Positions 33,230 through 41,043 are shown, counted from the stretch's first letter. The stretch is DNA of 41,520 nucleotides from Firm-04 sp045627405 (GCA_045627405.1 JAZQNP010000033.1:1-41520); one strand, 5' to 3'. Translations and numbers: made by a program. The notes: generated by a model from the letters alone, not told the origin.

Positions 33230-33358
33230 TCAGCAGGCATTCCCTTTCAGGTAGCGCGGTGCATATTTCTCACAGTAAAGCTCTTTTGCATAGTAGACCG
33301 AGACCGCTGCACAGCACAGGATGACCAGAAGCAGCAGGATTTTACATACATTTTTCAT
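33230..33358 (-). CDS. 42-residue single-pass membrane protein
   Basis: A short ORF of 42 codons. The N-terminus MKNVCKILLLLVILCCAAV is a hydrophobic segment with three Cys, followed by a Tyr/Lys/Glu-rich tail (YYAKELYCEKYAPRYLKG). The ribosome binding site AAGGAG is 13 bases upstream, slightly far. An extended -10 promoter precedes it, and ilvE begins 53 bases after its stop. No family recognised. The codon pattern and N-terminus look real, but it is small enough to be chance. Confidence 0.5.
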   Translation of the reverse strand: MKNVCKILLLLVILCCAAVSVYYAKELYCEKYAPRYLKGNAC

Positions 33359-33425
33359 TGTGACCGTTACGCTCCTTATCTGCCGGAATCCGGCGTTTTT
33401 CGGCGGAGCCTTCGCCGCCTTTTAT

Positions 33426-33434
33426 ATTATAGCA
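33426..33434 (-). promoter_or_regulatory. Extended -10 promoter, possibly for small ORF and ilvE
   Basis: On the minus strand TGC TATAAT, a perfect -10 with TGn extension and no clear -35. A GGCGG/CCGCC hairpin lies in the leader. Confidence 0.5.
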
Positions 33435-33523
33435 CATATTTTTCCGTTTGCATAGTCCTTTTCCTAAATTTTATGCAAAAACACGATGCGGCATCCGCAC
33501 AGAAGCCTTCGCCGCGCACGCGC

Positions 33524-33552
33524 TTGACAAATCCCGCAGAATGTGGTATACT
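33524..33552 (+). promoter_or_regulatory. Promoter of the disrupted tRNA-Leu gene
   Basis: TTGACA (33524-33529) and TATACT (33547-33552), 17-base spacer, placed 14 bases before the tRNA-Leu 5' fragment. Confidence 0.85.
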
Positions 33553-33565
33553 GTCCTTACTGTGC

Positions 33566-33606
33566 GCCGGTGTGATGGAATTGGCAGACGTGACGGACTC
33601 AAAATC
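33566..33606 (+). pseudogene. 5' half of a tRNA-Leu(CAA) gene, cut at the anticodon loop
   Basis: Matches the intact tRNA-Leu at 33823 over 41 bases with few differences (GCCGGTG versus GCCGGCG acceptor strand, ACG versus CGA in the anticodon stem) up to GACTCAAAATC, then diverges. The 3' side of the anticodon stem expected to pair with ACGGA (TCCGT) is absent, and so are the variable and T arms. It keeps its promoter. It reads as the left junction of an element integrated into a host tRNA-Leu gene. Confidence 0.8.
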
Positions 33607-33681
33607 AAAGATGTCATTTCTGTTGTCGGCAGAGCCTTGATTTCGGGATTTTTCCGATATTCCGATGTTTTAGCGGTGGTA

Positions 33682-33734
33682 TGGTAGAAAATCTTAGCTG
33701 CGTGAGGGCTGTTTTCTACCAAACTGTCTACCAT
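33682..33734. repeat. Integrase arm-site-like repeats, left cluster
   Basis: TGGTAGAAA (33682-33690), TTTCTACCA (33713-33721) and partial TCTACCA (33727-33733). The first two form an inverted pair. The same 9-mer recurs beside the integrase start and at 36185. The remaining part of 33607-33822 holds no gene. Confidence 0.65.
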
Positions 33735-33822
33735 TTTTCGATTGCTTTCCAAACTCGTTCCGCAGATTTGGTTGACATAACGGACTTTTTATCTTGTCCG
33801 AAGCGGATAAAATTGCATAAAT

Positions 33823-33909
33823 GCCGGCGTGATGGAATTGGCAGACGTGCGAGACTCAAAATCTCGTGTCCGCGAGGACGTGCGGGTTCGACCCCCGCCG
33901 CCGGCACCA
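33823..33909 (+). tRNA. tRNA-Leu (anticodon CAA)
   Basis: All arms are present. Acceptor GCCGGCG/CGCCGGC; anticodon stem CGAGA/TCTCG with loop CTCAAAA (anticodon CAA, positions 33855-33857); long variable arm GTCC GCGA GGAC, as expected for Leu; T arm GCGGG TTCGACC CCCGC; encoded CCA end. It reads UUG codons. No clean own promoter is visible, so it may rely on read-through from the promoter at 33524. Confidence 0.95.
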
Positions 33910-33913
33910 CTAT

Positions 33914-33948
33914 GATCGCAGGTTCTTACACAGAGCCTGCGATTTTTT
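33914..33948 (+). terminator. Terminator after tRNA-Leu
   Basis: ATCGCAGG...CCTGCGAT stem followed by a T-run on the plus strand. It overlaps the last codons of the minus-strand integrase gene. Confidence 0.8.
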
Positions 33949-35215
33949 CGTTCTCATCGTCTTCATCGTCGCCGAGAACTCTGGCAATGGTTTCTGCCGA
34001 CGAGATTCGGGATGAATAGTCAAGATGACTGTAAAAATTCGCTGTTACGTTAAATGTCGAGTGTCCGAGCCAATCCTGAATGGCTTTCATGGACTCTCCG
34101 TTTGCAAGCAAAAGGCTGGCACAACTGTGACGCAGATCATGGAACCGCAGTTTCCTGAGACCGTGCTTCCGGATCATGTTCTTGAAATGGTCGCTGACGA
34201 AGTTCGGTGTGATGAGCTTACCGTATACGTCACGGCACACAAAACCGTCATAATTTCTGTCAAAATCAGATTTCAGGAGCTTGGAGTACATCTCCTCTTT
34301 CTGCTGCTGTTCTCTAAGCATCCGCTCAATGTGCGGAATCAGAGGGAGTGTTCTCACGCTGGCTTCTGTTTTCAGCGTATCGTCAACCCTGATCTCCTCA
34401 TGACCTGAACCCGTCTGGCTTGTAACCTTGCGGCAAACCGTGATGGTCTTGTTCTCAAAGTTGATCGCATCCCACTTCAGACCGATGACCTCGCTTCTGC
34501 GGAGACCGTAATAAGCTGCGATATGTACGACAAGCTCCATTCTGTCACCCTTGAATACCGCAAGCAGTTTGTTCAGTTCCTCTTTGCTGTAGAAGCTTGC
34601 CTTGAATTTTTCGATCTTCGGCAGCTCCACCTTGTCGGCAGGATTGGAATCGAGCATATCCATTTTGACCGCATATTTCAGAGCCTTGTGGATATTGGCG
34701 TGGTAATGCTTGACCGTGTTGCCGGTCAGACCGCTGTTATACAAGTCATTGTAAAACTGCTGAATCTGCAAAGGCGTGATCTCGCATAAGAGCAGCTCAG
34801 GGTATTTCTCGTTGAAATAGGTGCTGATCTTCTCAATATAGCCAATATAGCCACAATATGTTGTGTACGCAATTGTCGGCTTTACAGTTTCGAGCCAATG
34901 GCTCAGGAAGTCCACGAACAGAACCCCGCCTGCTTTCATGCCGGCGCCCTCTGCAAGAACCTCTGCACTCACGACGGTACGGTCTGTTCTCTGATGCTTG
35001 GCTTTGGTCGCCTTGCCGGAGAGGAAGTACTCGTAGAATGCACCGACGATCTCCTCGACCTTTGCTGCCAGTGCTTTCTTGGCACATTTTTCGCCAAGAC
35101 CTGTATTTACCCATTTGCGCTTGCGTTCGCCGTTATCGTCCTTGAAATCAAAGACCACATACTGTTTTCCGTTTTTGCTTGTGATGATGTACTTAAAAGG
35201 CAGACTTGCTTTCAT
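33926..35215 (-). CDS. Tyrosine recombinase/integrase
   Basis: A 429-residue site-specific recombinase. The N-terminal arm-binding domain is at about 1-80, the SAM-like core-binding domain at about 100-190 and the catalytic domain at 205-410. Catalytic residues are visible: Arg in YYGLRRSEVIGLKW (R239), beta Lys in TLKTEASVR (K282), HxxR in FHDLRHSC (H359, R362), His in LGHST (H385) and nucleophile Tyr in ANFYSHLD (Y395). Start ATG 35215, seven bases after AGGAGGT. Its 3' end lies next to the tRNA-Leu, the usual layout for tRNA-targeting elements. The last residues are an acidic Asp/Glu run. Confidence 0.95.
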   Translation of the reverse strand: MKASLPFKYIITSKNGKQYVVFDFKDDNGERKRKWVNTGLGEKCAKKALAAKVEEIVGAFYEYFLSGKATKAKHQRTDRTVVSAEVLAEGAGMKAGGVLFVDFLSHWLETVKPTIAYTTYCGYIGYIEKISTYFNEKYPELLLCEITPLQIQQFYNDLYNSGLTGNTVKHYHANIHKALKYAVKMDMLDSNPADKVELPKIEKFKASFYSKEELNKLLAVFKGDRMELVVHIAAYYGLRRSEVIGLKWDAINFENKTITVCRKVTSQTGSGHEEIRVDDTLKTEASVRTLPLIPHIERMLREQQQKEEMYSKLLKSDFDRNYDGFVCRDVYGKLITPNFVSDHFKNMIRKHGLRKLRFHDLRHSCASLLLANGESMKAIQDWLGHSTFNVTANFYSHLDYSSRISSAETIARVLGDDEDDENEKIAGSV

Positions 35216-35239
35216 TTGAAATACCTCCTATGCTGAAAG

Positions 35240-35347
35240 CGGTAGAAAAGTCTGCTGTTGACTACTTCATTGTAGCGCAGTCTGACGGCAAATGCAAGGG
35301 ATTTCTACCAACTTTATGATTTTTCGGCGCAATGGATATTTCTACCC
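35240..35347. repeat. Integrase arm-site-like repeats, right cluster
   Basis: GGTAGAAA (35241-35248), TTTCTACCA (35302-35310) and TTTCTACCC (35339-35347), lying between the integrase start and the excisionase gene. They match the left cluster and a further copy at 36185-36193. Confidence 0.65.
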
Positions 35348-35349
35348 GC

Positions 35350-35571
35350 TCAGATTTGTGCGCCTTGCAGGATGTAATCTATCACAAAGAGTTTTGCGAC
35401 CTTGATCGTCCTGTTATCGGGGAGGCAAGGAAGTTTATTCTCCTGAACAAGCTGTCTTACCCTTTTGGGGCTGATGCCGAGCATCTTGCTGATGTCCTTT
35501 ACCCCGACCACTTCAGGATAGTCCCGGTACATCGTCTTGTATGCCTGGCTTACTGTTATGTTTCTCTCCAT
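35350..35571 (-). CDS. Excisionase-like helix-turn-helix protein
   Basis: A 73-residue MerR/Xis-like DNA-binding protein. The helix-turn-helix lies at GVKDISKMLGISPKRVRQLVQ, followed by NKLPCLPDNRTIKV, the pattern of excisionase-family HTH proteins. The start is ATG 35571, seven bases after AAAGGAG. An upstream ATG at 35619 would add 16 residues without a binding site. It stands 134 bases upstream of the integrase with repeats between, consistent with directing excision. Confidence 0.85.
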   Translation of the reverse strand: MERNITVSQAYKTMYRDYPEVVGVKDISKMLGISPKRVRQLVQENKLPCLPDNRTIKVAKLFVIDYILQGAQI

Positions 35572-36190
35572 TGTGATTCTCCTTTCGGAGCGGAAGAATT
35601 CGGAAAACAAACGAATCATGCTTCATATTCTGTTGTCAAGATACTCAGTGCGGGCACAAAACTCGCTCTGCATGGCAGAGTGCTTTCAGCGGCGATTTGC
35701 TGCTGTCTGTGCCTGTTTATATTATGAACTATTTTTCAGAAAAAAGCAAATTTTCAGTGTCCTCAAATTGTGGACAGTTTTCGCAGTAAAATCGCTATTT
35801 TGAATACCTTTCGAGAGCGATGGATTTTGCGGTAACAACTTGCTTTTATGACAGAACCGGTGCGACCGTACAGGTCATAATCTGCTGCAAAACTGTCCCG
35901 ATTTGTGGACATTCACAAAAAATTTACATTTTCGCATAGTGTGCAAGTAGGCTTACCGCTGTATCAGTTTTCTGAATACAGTATAACGCAGAATGTGATA
36001 AATGTTTATTCGATGAAACACCAAAGATTTTCGGGCGGCAGAACGAAGTCTCTTGTGGTTCGTTCCGTTTTAGTCCGTTAAAGTCCCTTTTATCCCTTTT
36101 GAATCAGTCTGGCTTTTTCATACAACGCATTTGCGCAGTTTTCTGCTTTCCCTTTTTTGTGCATAATGATGAATCCGAAAATATTGGTAG
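35572..36190. other. Gene-poor stretch with inverted repeats
   Basis: About 600 bases with no convincing gene. Visible: GTGGACAGTTTTCGCAG near 35770 and its inverted near-match CTGCAAAACTGTCC near 35882, with TTTGTGGACA again near 35899; a GAACGAA / TTCGTTC hairpin (36041-36065); and a small plus-strand frame of 39 codons at 35820 (MDFAVTTCFYDRTG...) without a good binding site. It could hold regulatory or replication sites of the element. Confidence 0.45.
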
Positions 36191-36222
36191 AAAAAAGCAC
36201 CGAGCAAACATACTCGGCGCTG
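36191..36222 (-). terminator. Terminator after ogt
   Basis: On the minus strand GCGCCGAG / CTCGGTGC with an eight-base loop and six T, directly after the ogt stop. Confidence 0.85.
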
Positions 36223-36225
36223 TTC

Positions 36226-36747
36226 CTATCGTTGATTATGCTGATCGTGGATGACGATGCCTTCGGATTCGAGCAGCATGATCTTTCTGTCCAGACCGCC
36301 GGCATATCCGGTCAGGCTGCCGTCTGCTCCGATGACTCTGTGGCAGGGAATGATAATCGCAATCGGATTATGCCCGACCGTACCGCCGACTGCCTGCGCT
36401 GACATACGCTGAATGCCGCGCTTCTCTGCAAGGATATTTGCAATCTTTCCGTAGGTCATGGTCTGACCGTAGGGTATCATGAGAAGTATATCATAGACTG
36501 CCCTGCGGAACGGTGTTGTTTGCAGGCGGAGCGGCGGTGTAAAACCGGGTTCTTTCCCGCTGAAATAGGTATCGAGCCAGTTGACAGTTTGAGCGAATAC
36601 CGGCAGCTCTGCTTCGGTGCTGTCGGCAGTCAGATTATGGGGAAAGTGTTGCTGCCCGTCAAACCATAATCCGGTCAGGACTTCGCCGTCACCGGCGAGG
36701 GTGATGCTGCCGAGCGGGGAAGCATAGTGGTGTATGTAATTCATCAT
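36226..36747 (-). CDS. ogt: Methylated-DNA-protein cysteine methyltransferase
   Basis: A 173-residue DNA repair protein that takes methyl groups from O6-methylguanine onto its own Cys. The active site IIIPCHRVIG is at about residue 133, with the helix-turn-helix region GKIANILAEKRGIQRMSAQAVGGTVGHNP before it and GYAGGLDRKIMLLESEG after. It is complete. ATGATG start overlaps the stop of the upstream gene. It sits on a presumed mobile element as cargo. Confidence 0.95.
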   Translation of the reverse strand: MMNYIHHYASPLGSITLAGDGEVLTGLWFDGQQHFPHNLTADSTEAELPVFAQTVNWLDTYFSGKEPGFTPPLRLQTTPFRRAVYDILLMIPYGQTMTYGKIANILAEKRGIQRMSAQAVGGTVGHNPIAIIIPCHRVIGADGSLTGYAGGLDRKIMLLESEGIVIHDQHNQR

Positions 36748-37040
36748 CAGAAATCTTCCAGTGATAAGTCACCAGCGTCATCAGGCATAAGACAAAGCGA
36801 ATTTGGCTGTTTCTTCCAATCACCGATTATTTTACTCCACGAATTATTACTTTGAGCACATTTCTCTAAAAAAGCCGTCCCTTCTTCTGACATCACCTTA
36901 TCAATAAAATCCTGCGGTAATGTCACATGATATTTCAGAACATACTTCCAGGCATCACAATCCCAATAGTACTCACCATCCGTGTACCAGTACGGTCCGG
37001 AAAGAATCGTATCTTTGAATGGGTGCTTGTATAATCCCAT
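36747..37040 (-). CDS. Unknown protein; coding frame seems to extend upstream without a start
   Basis: A 97-residue ORF from the first ATG (37040), Trp/Tyr/Asp-rich, with YWYTDGEYYWDCDAWKYVL and LPQDFIDKVMSEEGTAFLEK. No ribosome binding site precedes this ATG. The same frame stays open upstream and reads sensible protein (YDHIDENFVAPQKVIAYLQ) for 28 more codons to an ATT at 37124 that follows GAGGAAG. No ATG, GTG or TTG occurs there. Either initiation is at ATT or a frameshift has separated it from its start. No family assigned. Stop overlaps ogt. Confidence 0.6.
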   Translation of the reverse strand: MGLYKHPFKDTILSGPYWYTDGEYYWDCDAWKYVLKYHVTLPQDFIDKVMSEEGTAFLEKCAQSNNSWSKIIGDWKKQPNSLCLMPDDAGDLSLEDF

Positions 37041-37078
37041 GCAAACTAGATGTGGCTGTGTTGTTTGTAAATATGCGA

Positions 37079-37483
37079 TTACTTTTTGAGGGGCAACAAA
37101 GTTTTCATCAATATGATCGTAAATACTTCCTCGCCGCCTTTTATTTCTTTGAACGGCATCACATTTTTCATTGCTTCCAGTCTGCGCATTACAGCGGGTG
37201 ATGGCATACTGGTTGTCTTAACCTGACCGTCTATGTCATAAACTTCAACTTCGCACGATTGACCACCGGAAACTGAATCAACCGATACCCATTGTCCTCT
37301 TTTATTTCGCCGCCCCTCTTTCCATTGACGAATTGCTTTTATTTCTCGTTCTATCGTAGTTTCATCAGTTAGTTCGATCAATATCATCTGTCCGACTAGG
37401 ATGGTTTCATTTTTATCGGTTTTGATACTTAAAAGGTTTCTTCTTTCATCATAGGCATCAACAGCAGCAAATGTTATTTTCAT
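37079..37483 (-). CDS. Unknown 134-residue protein
   Basis: A soluble protein with a strong binding site (AAAGGAGGGG, seven bases before ATG 37483) and its own promoter. The N-terminus MKITFAAVDAYDERRNLL is followed by beta-like sequence. A Lys/Arg-rich patch (about 53-65) precedes VSVDSVSGGQSCEVEVYDIDG. I do not recognise it. Its last codons overlap the open extension of the following gene in another frame, so the C-terminus (ILMKTLLPLKK) may be the product of a frameshift. Confidence 0.65.
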   Translation of the reverse strand: MKITFAAVDAYDERRNLLSIKTDKNETILVGQMILIELTDETTIEREIKAIRQWKEGRRNKRGQWVSVDSVSGGQSCEVEVYDIDGQVKTTSMPSPAVMRRLEAMKNVMPFKEIKGGEEVFTIILMKTLLPLKK

Positions 37484-37538
37484 AGCTCACCCCTCCTTTA
37501 CATCGCAAGGACAAATTCATCCTCGCCTTTCAATTTGG

Positions 37539-37567
37539 ATTATACCATATATCGGTCGAAATTACAA
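37539..37567 (-). promoter_or_regulatory. Promoter for the minus-strand unknown-ogt operon
   Basis: On the minus strand TTGTAA (37567-37562) and TATAAT (37544-37539), 17-base spacer, about 55 bases upstream of ATG 37483. Confidence 0.75.
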
Positions 37568-37599
37568 CAACTATTTTCACATAATTGCCGCACTCTTAA

Positions 37600-37841
37600 C
37601 ATGAGGATCGCGCATGAGATTTTTACAATAGAATCAAGGAGCAAATCGCACAGCGTTTATGCTCCAGAACAGAGAGAAAGCACTGAGCCGAAAGGCTCAG
37701 ATGCAAACACGCCGCGCAGGGGCGTGAGCTATCCCAGCAAGCTCGGTATCTCCGCATTACAAATTTTCAGATTTGAATGCTTCGATACACATCTTGGCAG
37801 AGGGTTCCACCCCTGCGACCCCGAACATAAAAGGAGAAAAA
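37600..37841 (+). other. oriT-like hairpin region upstream of mobC
   Basis: No gene, but three ordered hairpins: CTGAGCC GAAA GGCTCAG (37683-37700), CACGCC / GGCGTG (37708-37727) and GCAG-A-GGGT TCC ACCCCTGC (37797-37816) close to mobC. A hairpin cluster before a relaxosome gene is the normal place of an origin of transfer. The nick site cannot be fixed by eye. Confidence 0.5.
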
Positions 37842-38186
37842 ATGAAGAAAAAAGATAACATAGAACGGGTACTTCAGGTACGGTTAAGTCAGGAAGAATT
37901 TGACGCTATTGAGCGTAAATTCAAGAACAGCGGAATGAAGCCGAAAAGCGCATTCGTGAGAGCAATGATCTTCGAGGGACATCTCGTTTATTTCAGTGAG
38001 AATGAGCTGAAAGAAATCCATCGGCTTATGAATAATATCGCTTTCAATGTCAATCAGATTGCACGCCGCGCAAACAGCACCGGAAACGTCTATGAAAATG
38101 ACTTTGCCGACATCAAAGAAATGCTGAATAAAATATGGCAGCCGCTGCTGTATTTTCAGTCTCAGCTTTTGCGGCTGAAGCGATAA
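37842..38186 (+). CDS. mobC: MobC-like relaxosome accessory protein
   Basis: A 114-residue DNA-binding protein of the MobC type. RVLQVRLSQEEFDAIERKFKNSGMKPKSAFVR forms a ribbon-helix-helix-like N-terminus. The second half carries the conserved NNIAFNVNQIARRANSTGNVY and a helical end. Start ATG 37842 after AAAAGGAG. MobC helps a relaxase open oriT DNA. A relaxase gene normally follows immediately but is not found here. Confidence 0.85.
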   Translation: MKKKDNIERVLQVRLSQEEFDAIERKFKNSGMKPKSAFVRAMIFEGHLVYFSENELKEIHRLMNNIAFNVNQIARRANSTGNVYENDFADIKEMLNKIWQPLLYFQSQLLRLKR

Positions 38187-38546
38187 CAGAAGCACTGCCG
38201 GTATCAGTCCTGAAAGCAGTGAAAACAATATATGCGCCTTGCACTGGACTTGCCTTAGAAATTGCTGTGCACTTCACAAAAATGGTTACAAATATTCCGC
38301 AGATCTGGACTTCCGGATTATCAGCGGTTATAATGAAATCACAAACAGAAAACGGAAGTGCTTATTATGCTGAGAATACCTGAAGTGGCTATGCCGAGAA
38401 CACGCAAGATCACGACATCGCTCATGATAAAAACGCTGATATGGTAAACCTTCTTTTCGTGGGAAGCACATTATGATGTGAGTAATGTAAAGTGAAAGAA
38501 ATGATTACGTATTCCGTCTTGTTGATGTAAATAAATACCAGAGCCC
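38187..38546 (+). other. Degenerate region after mobC
   Basis: About 360 bases with only short broken frames. One runs from GTG 38218 to 38383 (contains YAPCTGLALEIAVHF). Another frame reads KYSADLDFRIISGYNEITN before a stop near 38370, so a frameshifted remnant is possible. No relaxase motif could be seen. Not supported as functional genes. Confidence 0.35.
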
Positions 38547-38575
38547 CTTGACAAATATTTTCCAATATGCTATAA
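38547..38575 (+). promoter_or_regulatory. Strong promoter of the exporter gene
   Basis: TTGACA (38547-38552), 17-base spacer, TATAAT (38570-38575) with a TGC extension. An AT-rich leader of about 180 bases follows. Confidence 0.9.
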
Positions 38576-38759
38576 TTATACTAGATATAATGTCTGCGCC
38601 GTTTATTGCTGTTTGTAATATATTTCGCGAGTTGAAAAGCACACAAAGGAGAACAGAACACACTCGATTTATCGCCGCTATTTTTTCAACTGATTATCAA
38701 CAAGCATTATACATTTTGCATTATATTTTTATAATATATTATCAGAAAGAGAATCATCA

Positions 38760-41009
38760 ATGAAATACACTTACATCAAGCAACATGACGCAACTGACTG
38801 TGCAGCAGCATGCCTTGCAATGGTATGCCTGCACTACAAAAAAGAAACTACAATAACGCAGCTCCGTGACATGATGGGCACAGATCTGAAAGGAACGAAC
38901 CTGATAGGCTTGTCCAAATGCGCCGATGCACTTGGATTTGTCTCTCAGGCTATTCGTGTTGACCGGGAAAATTTTCTCACCGATTTTACACTGCCGTGCA
39001 TCGCGAATGTCATTACAAAAGAAGGCCTCACACATTTTGTTGTTGTCTTTAAAAAGATCCGGCAGAAAAAAACGGATTATGTGATCATCGGGGATCCTGC
39101 AAAGGATCTGATCAAAATCACACTCGATGAATTTTACGAAACCTTCACCGGTACCCTGCTGCTGCTGAAACCGGATGCGCGGTTCGTTCCTGGAAAGAAC
39201 GAAAAAGGCAAGATGTTCAACCGTTTTCTGAACCTGCTTCTTCCGCATAAAAAGCTGTTTGCCTATTCCATTATCGCATCTGTCATTTTGACTGTACTGG
39301 CCATTGTCTCCTCACTGTTCAATAAGATTCTGATGGACGAGATCCTGCCGTATAAGCTGAAGAATCCGCTGCTGCTCGTGGTAATCGTATTCGGCATTCT
39401 GGCAGTTGTGCAGACCGTCATCGGATTTGTCCGGCAATGGATGATGATCTTTCTCTCGCAGAAAATCGACATTCCCCTGCTGCTCGGCTATTTTGAGCAT
39501 ATCTACAAGCTGCCGATGAAGTTCTTTGCGGCGCGGAAAACCGGTGACATTATAACCAGATTCAGCGATGCATTTACGATCAAGGATATTTTCACAAATA
39601 TCGCGCTGACGCTCATCATGGATGTTGCGATGGCGATTATCACCGGCGTCATTCTGTTCAATATGAACCTTTCACTATTCGGCATCATTCTCTGCCTGAC
39701 GATCTGCAGCATTTTGCTTGTCTTTATTTTCAAGCAGCCGTATAAGAAAATCAATGAGGAACAGATGCAGCAATCCTCTGTTCTGAATTCGCAGATCATC
39801 GAAGGTCTCCGCGCCGTTGAAACGATCAAGGGCAATGCAAATGAAGAGACCGAACTGGAAAACATCGAAAAGGAATATATTAAGTCTCTGCGGATCGGCG
39901 TCAAGGAAAGCATGCTTTCTAATGTGCAGGGCTCAATCTCAAATCTGATTTCAACAGCCGGCAATCTGATTATCATGTATTTCGGCATCCGGCAGGTCAT
40001 TGACGGAAAGCTGACGCTCGGTTCCCTGATGGCGTTCACAACAATGGCAGGCTATTTCATGGATCCTGTCGGCAGACTGGTCGGGCTGCAGCTGCAGATT
40101 CAGGAAGCGAATATTTCCATGAAGCGTCTGACCGAGATCATGGATTCCGAAACGGAACAGAGCGACGGCAGCTACACAGAGCTGGAATCCATCGACGGTG
40201 ACATTGAGATCAACAATGTTACATTCCGCTACGGCAACCGAAAGCCCGTCCTCAACAATATCTCATTCACGATCCCGAAGGGCAAGAAGGTTGCGCTTGT
40301 CGGCGAAAGCGGCAGCGGAAAATCCACGATTGCAAAGCTGCTGCTGAAATACTACGAACCGGAAAGCGGCGAAATCCTGCTTGACGGCATGGATCTGAAC
40401 GAAGTGGATAATGAATCGCTCCGGAAAACGATCTCCTATGTGCCGCAGACGATCGAGCTGTTCTCGAAAAGTATTTATGACAACATCCGCGTATCCAAGA
40501 TGAATTCATCGCTTGAGGAAGTCAAGCAGGCTGCAAAAGAAGCTGATGCACATGAATTTATCAAGAAACTGCCGATGCAATATCATACCTACTTGCAGGA
40601 AGCCGGAAACGGTCTGAGCGGCGGCGAAAAGCAGCGCATTGCGCTTGCAAGAGCATTCCTGAAAAAGAGCAATTTCTATATTCTGGATGAATCAACGAGC
40701 AATCTGGATTTTGCGACAGAAAATATCATTTTCGATATGATCTACAACAAATTCCGCAACAAGTCTATGCTGATTATCGCACACCGACTTGCAACAATCA
40801 AAAACTGCGATCAGATCCTTGTCATGGATCACGGCGAGATCGTTGAGCAAGGCACGCACGAAGAGCTGCTCGAAAAGGGCGGCAGGTACAAGCGGCTCTG
40901 GGAGATGCAGCAGGGCAACTTTATCATTCGGGATGAGGAGGCATCGCCGCAGCCTGAACATGCGGCAGAAGTCATCGAGGATGACGATGATACCCTTGTT
41001 TATACATAA
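38760..41009 (+). CDS. Peptidase-containing ABC exporter (C39 protease, permease, ATPase)
   Basis: A 749-residue PCAT that cuts a double-glycine leader and exports the peptide. The C39 domain (1-145) has QHDATDC with oxyanion Q8 and nucleophile C14, H92 in GLTHFVVVF and D112 in IIGDPA, so it is active by motif. The six-helix membrane domain spans about 165-440. The ATPase domain (475-715) has VALVGESGSGKST, SYVPQTIELFSKS, GLSGGEKQRIALARAF, YILDESTSNLD and the switch His in IIAHRLATIK. The tail is Asp/Glu-rich. The start at 38760 is preceded by a weak GAAAGAG. The peptide gene following at 41138 is the obvious substrate. No peptide-modifying enzyme is seen between them. Confidence 0.96.
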   Translation: MKYTYIKQHDATDCAAACLAMVCLHYKKETTITQLRDMMGTDLKGTNLIGLSKCADALGFVSQAIRVDRENFLTDFTLPCIANVITKEGLTHFVVVFKKIRQKKTDYVIIGDPAKDLIKITLDEFYETFTGTLLLLKPDARFVPGKNEKGKMFNRFLNLLLPHKKLFAYSIIASVILTVLAIVSSLFNKILMDEILPYKLKNPLLLVVIVFGILAVVQTVIGFVRQWMMIFLSQKIDIPLLLGYFEHIYKLPMKFFAARKTGDIITRFSDAFTIKDIFTNIALTLIMDVAMAIITGVILFNMNLSLFGIILCLTICSILLVFIFKQPYKKINEEQMQQSSVLNSQIIEGLRAVETIKGNANEETELENIEKEYIKSLRIGVKESMLSNVQGSISNLISTAGNLIIMYFGIRQVIDGKLTLGSLMAFTTMAGYFMDPVGRLVGLQLQIQEANISMKRLTEIMDSETEQSDGSYTELESIDGDIEINNVTFRYGNRKPVLNNISFTIPKGKKVALVGESGSGKSTIAKLLLKYYEPESGEILLDGMDLNEVDNESLRKTISYVPQTIELFSKSIYDNIRVSKMNSSLEEVKQAAKEADAHEFIKKLPMQYHTYLQEAGNGLSGGEKQRIALARAFLKKSNFYILDESTSNLDFATENIIFDMIYNKFRNKSMLIIAHRLATIKNCDQILVMDHGEIVEQGTHEELLEKGGRYKRLWEMQQGNFIIRDEEASPQPEHAAEVIEDDDDTLVYT

Positions 41010-41011
41010 CG

Positions 41012-41043
41012 GTGAATCCGCTTTGTGCAGAAAAAGCGTTCAC
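41012..41043 (+). other. Hairpin between exporter and peptide genes
   Basis: GTGAATCCGCTTT pairs with AAAGCGTTCAC around a short loop right after the exporter stop, without a T-run. It may be a partial terminator or mRNA processing site that sets different levels of exporter and peptide. Confidence 0.5.

Noticed and set aside
33566..33606. A second functional tRNA-Leu at 33566
   Set aside because: The anticodon stem cannot pair after the loop, and the variable and T arms are missing.
36090..36305. 71-codon minus-strand frame overlapping the end of ogt
   Set aside because: Its first half is ogt read in another frame, it runs through the ogt terminator, and it has no start signal.
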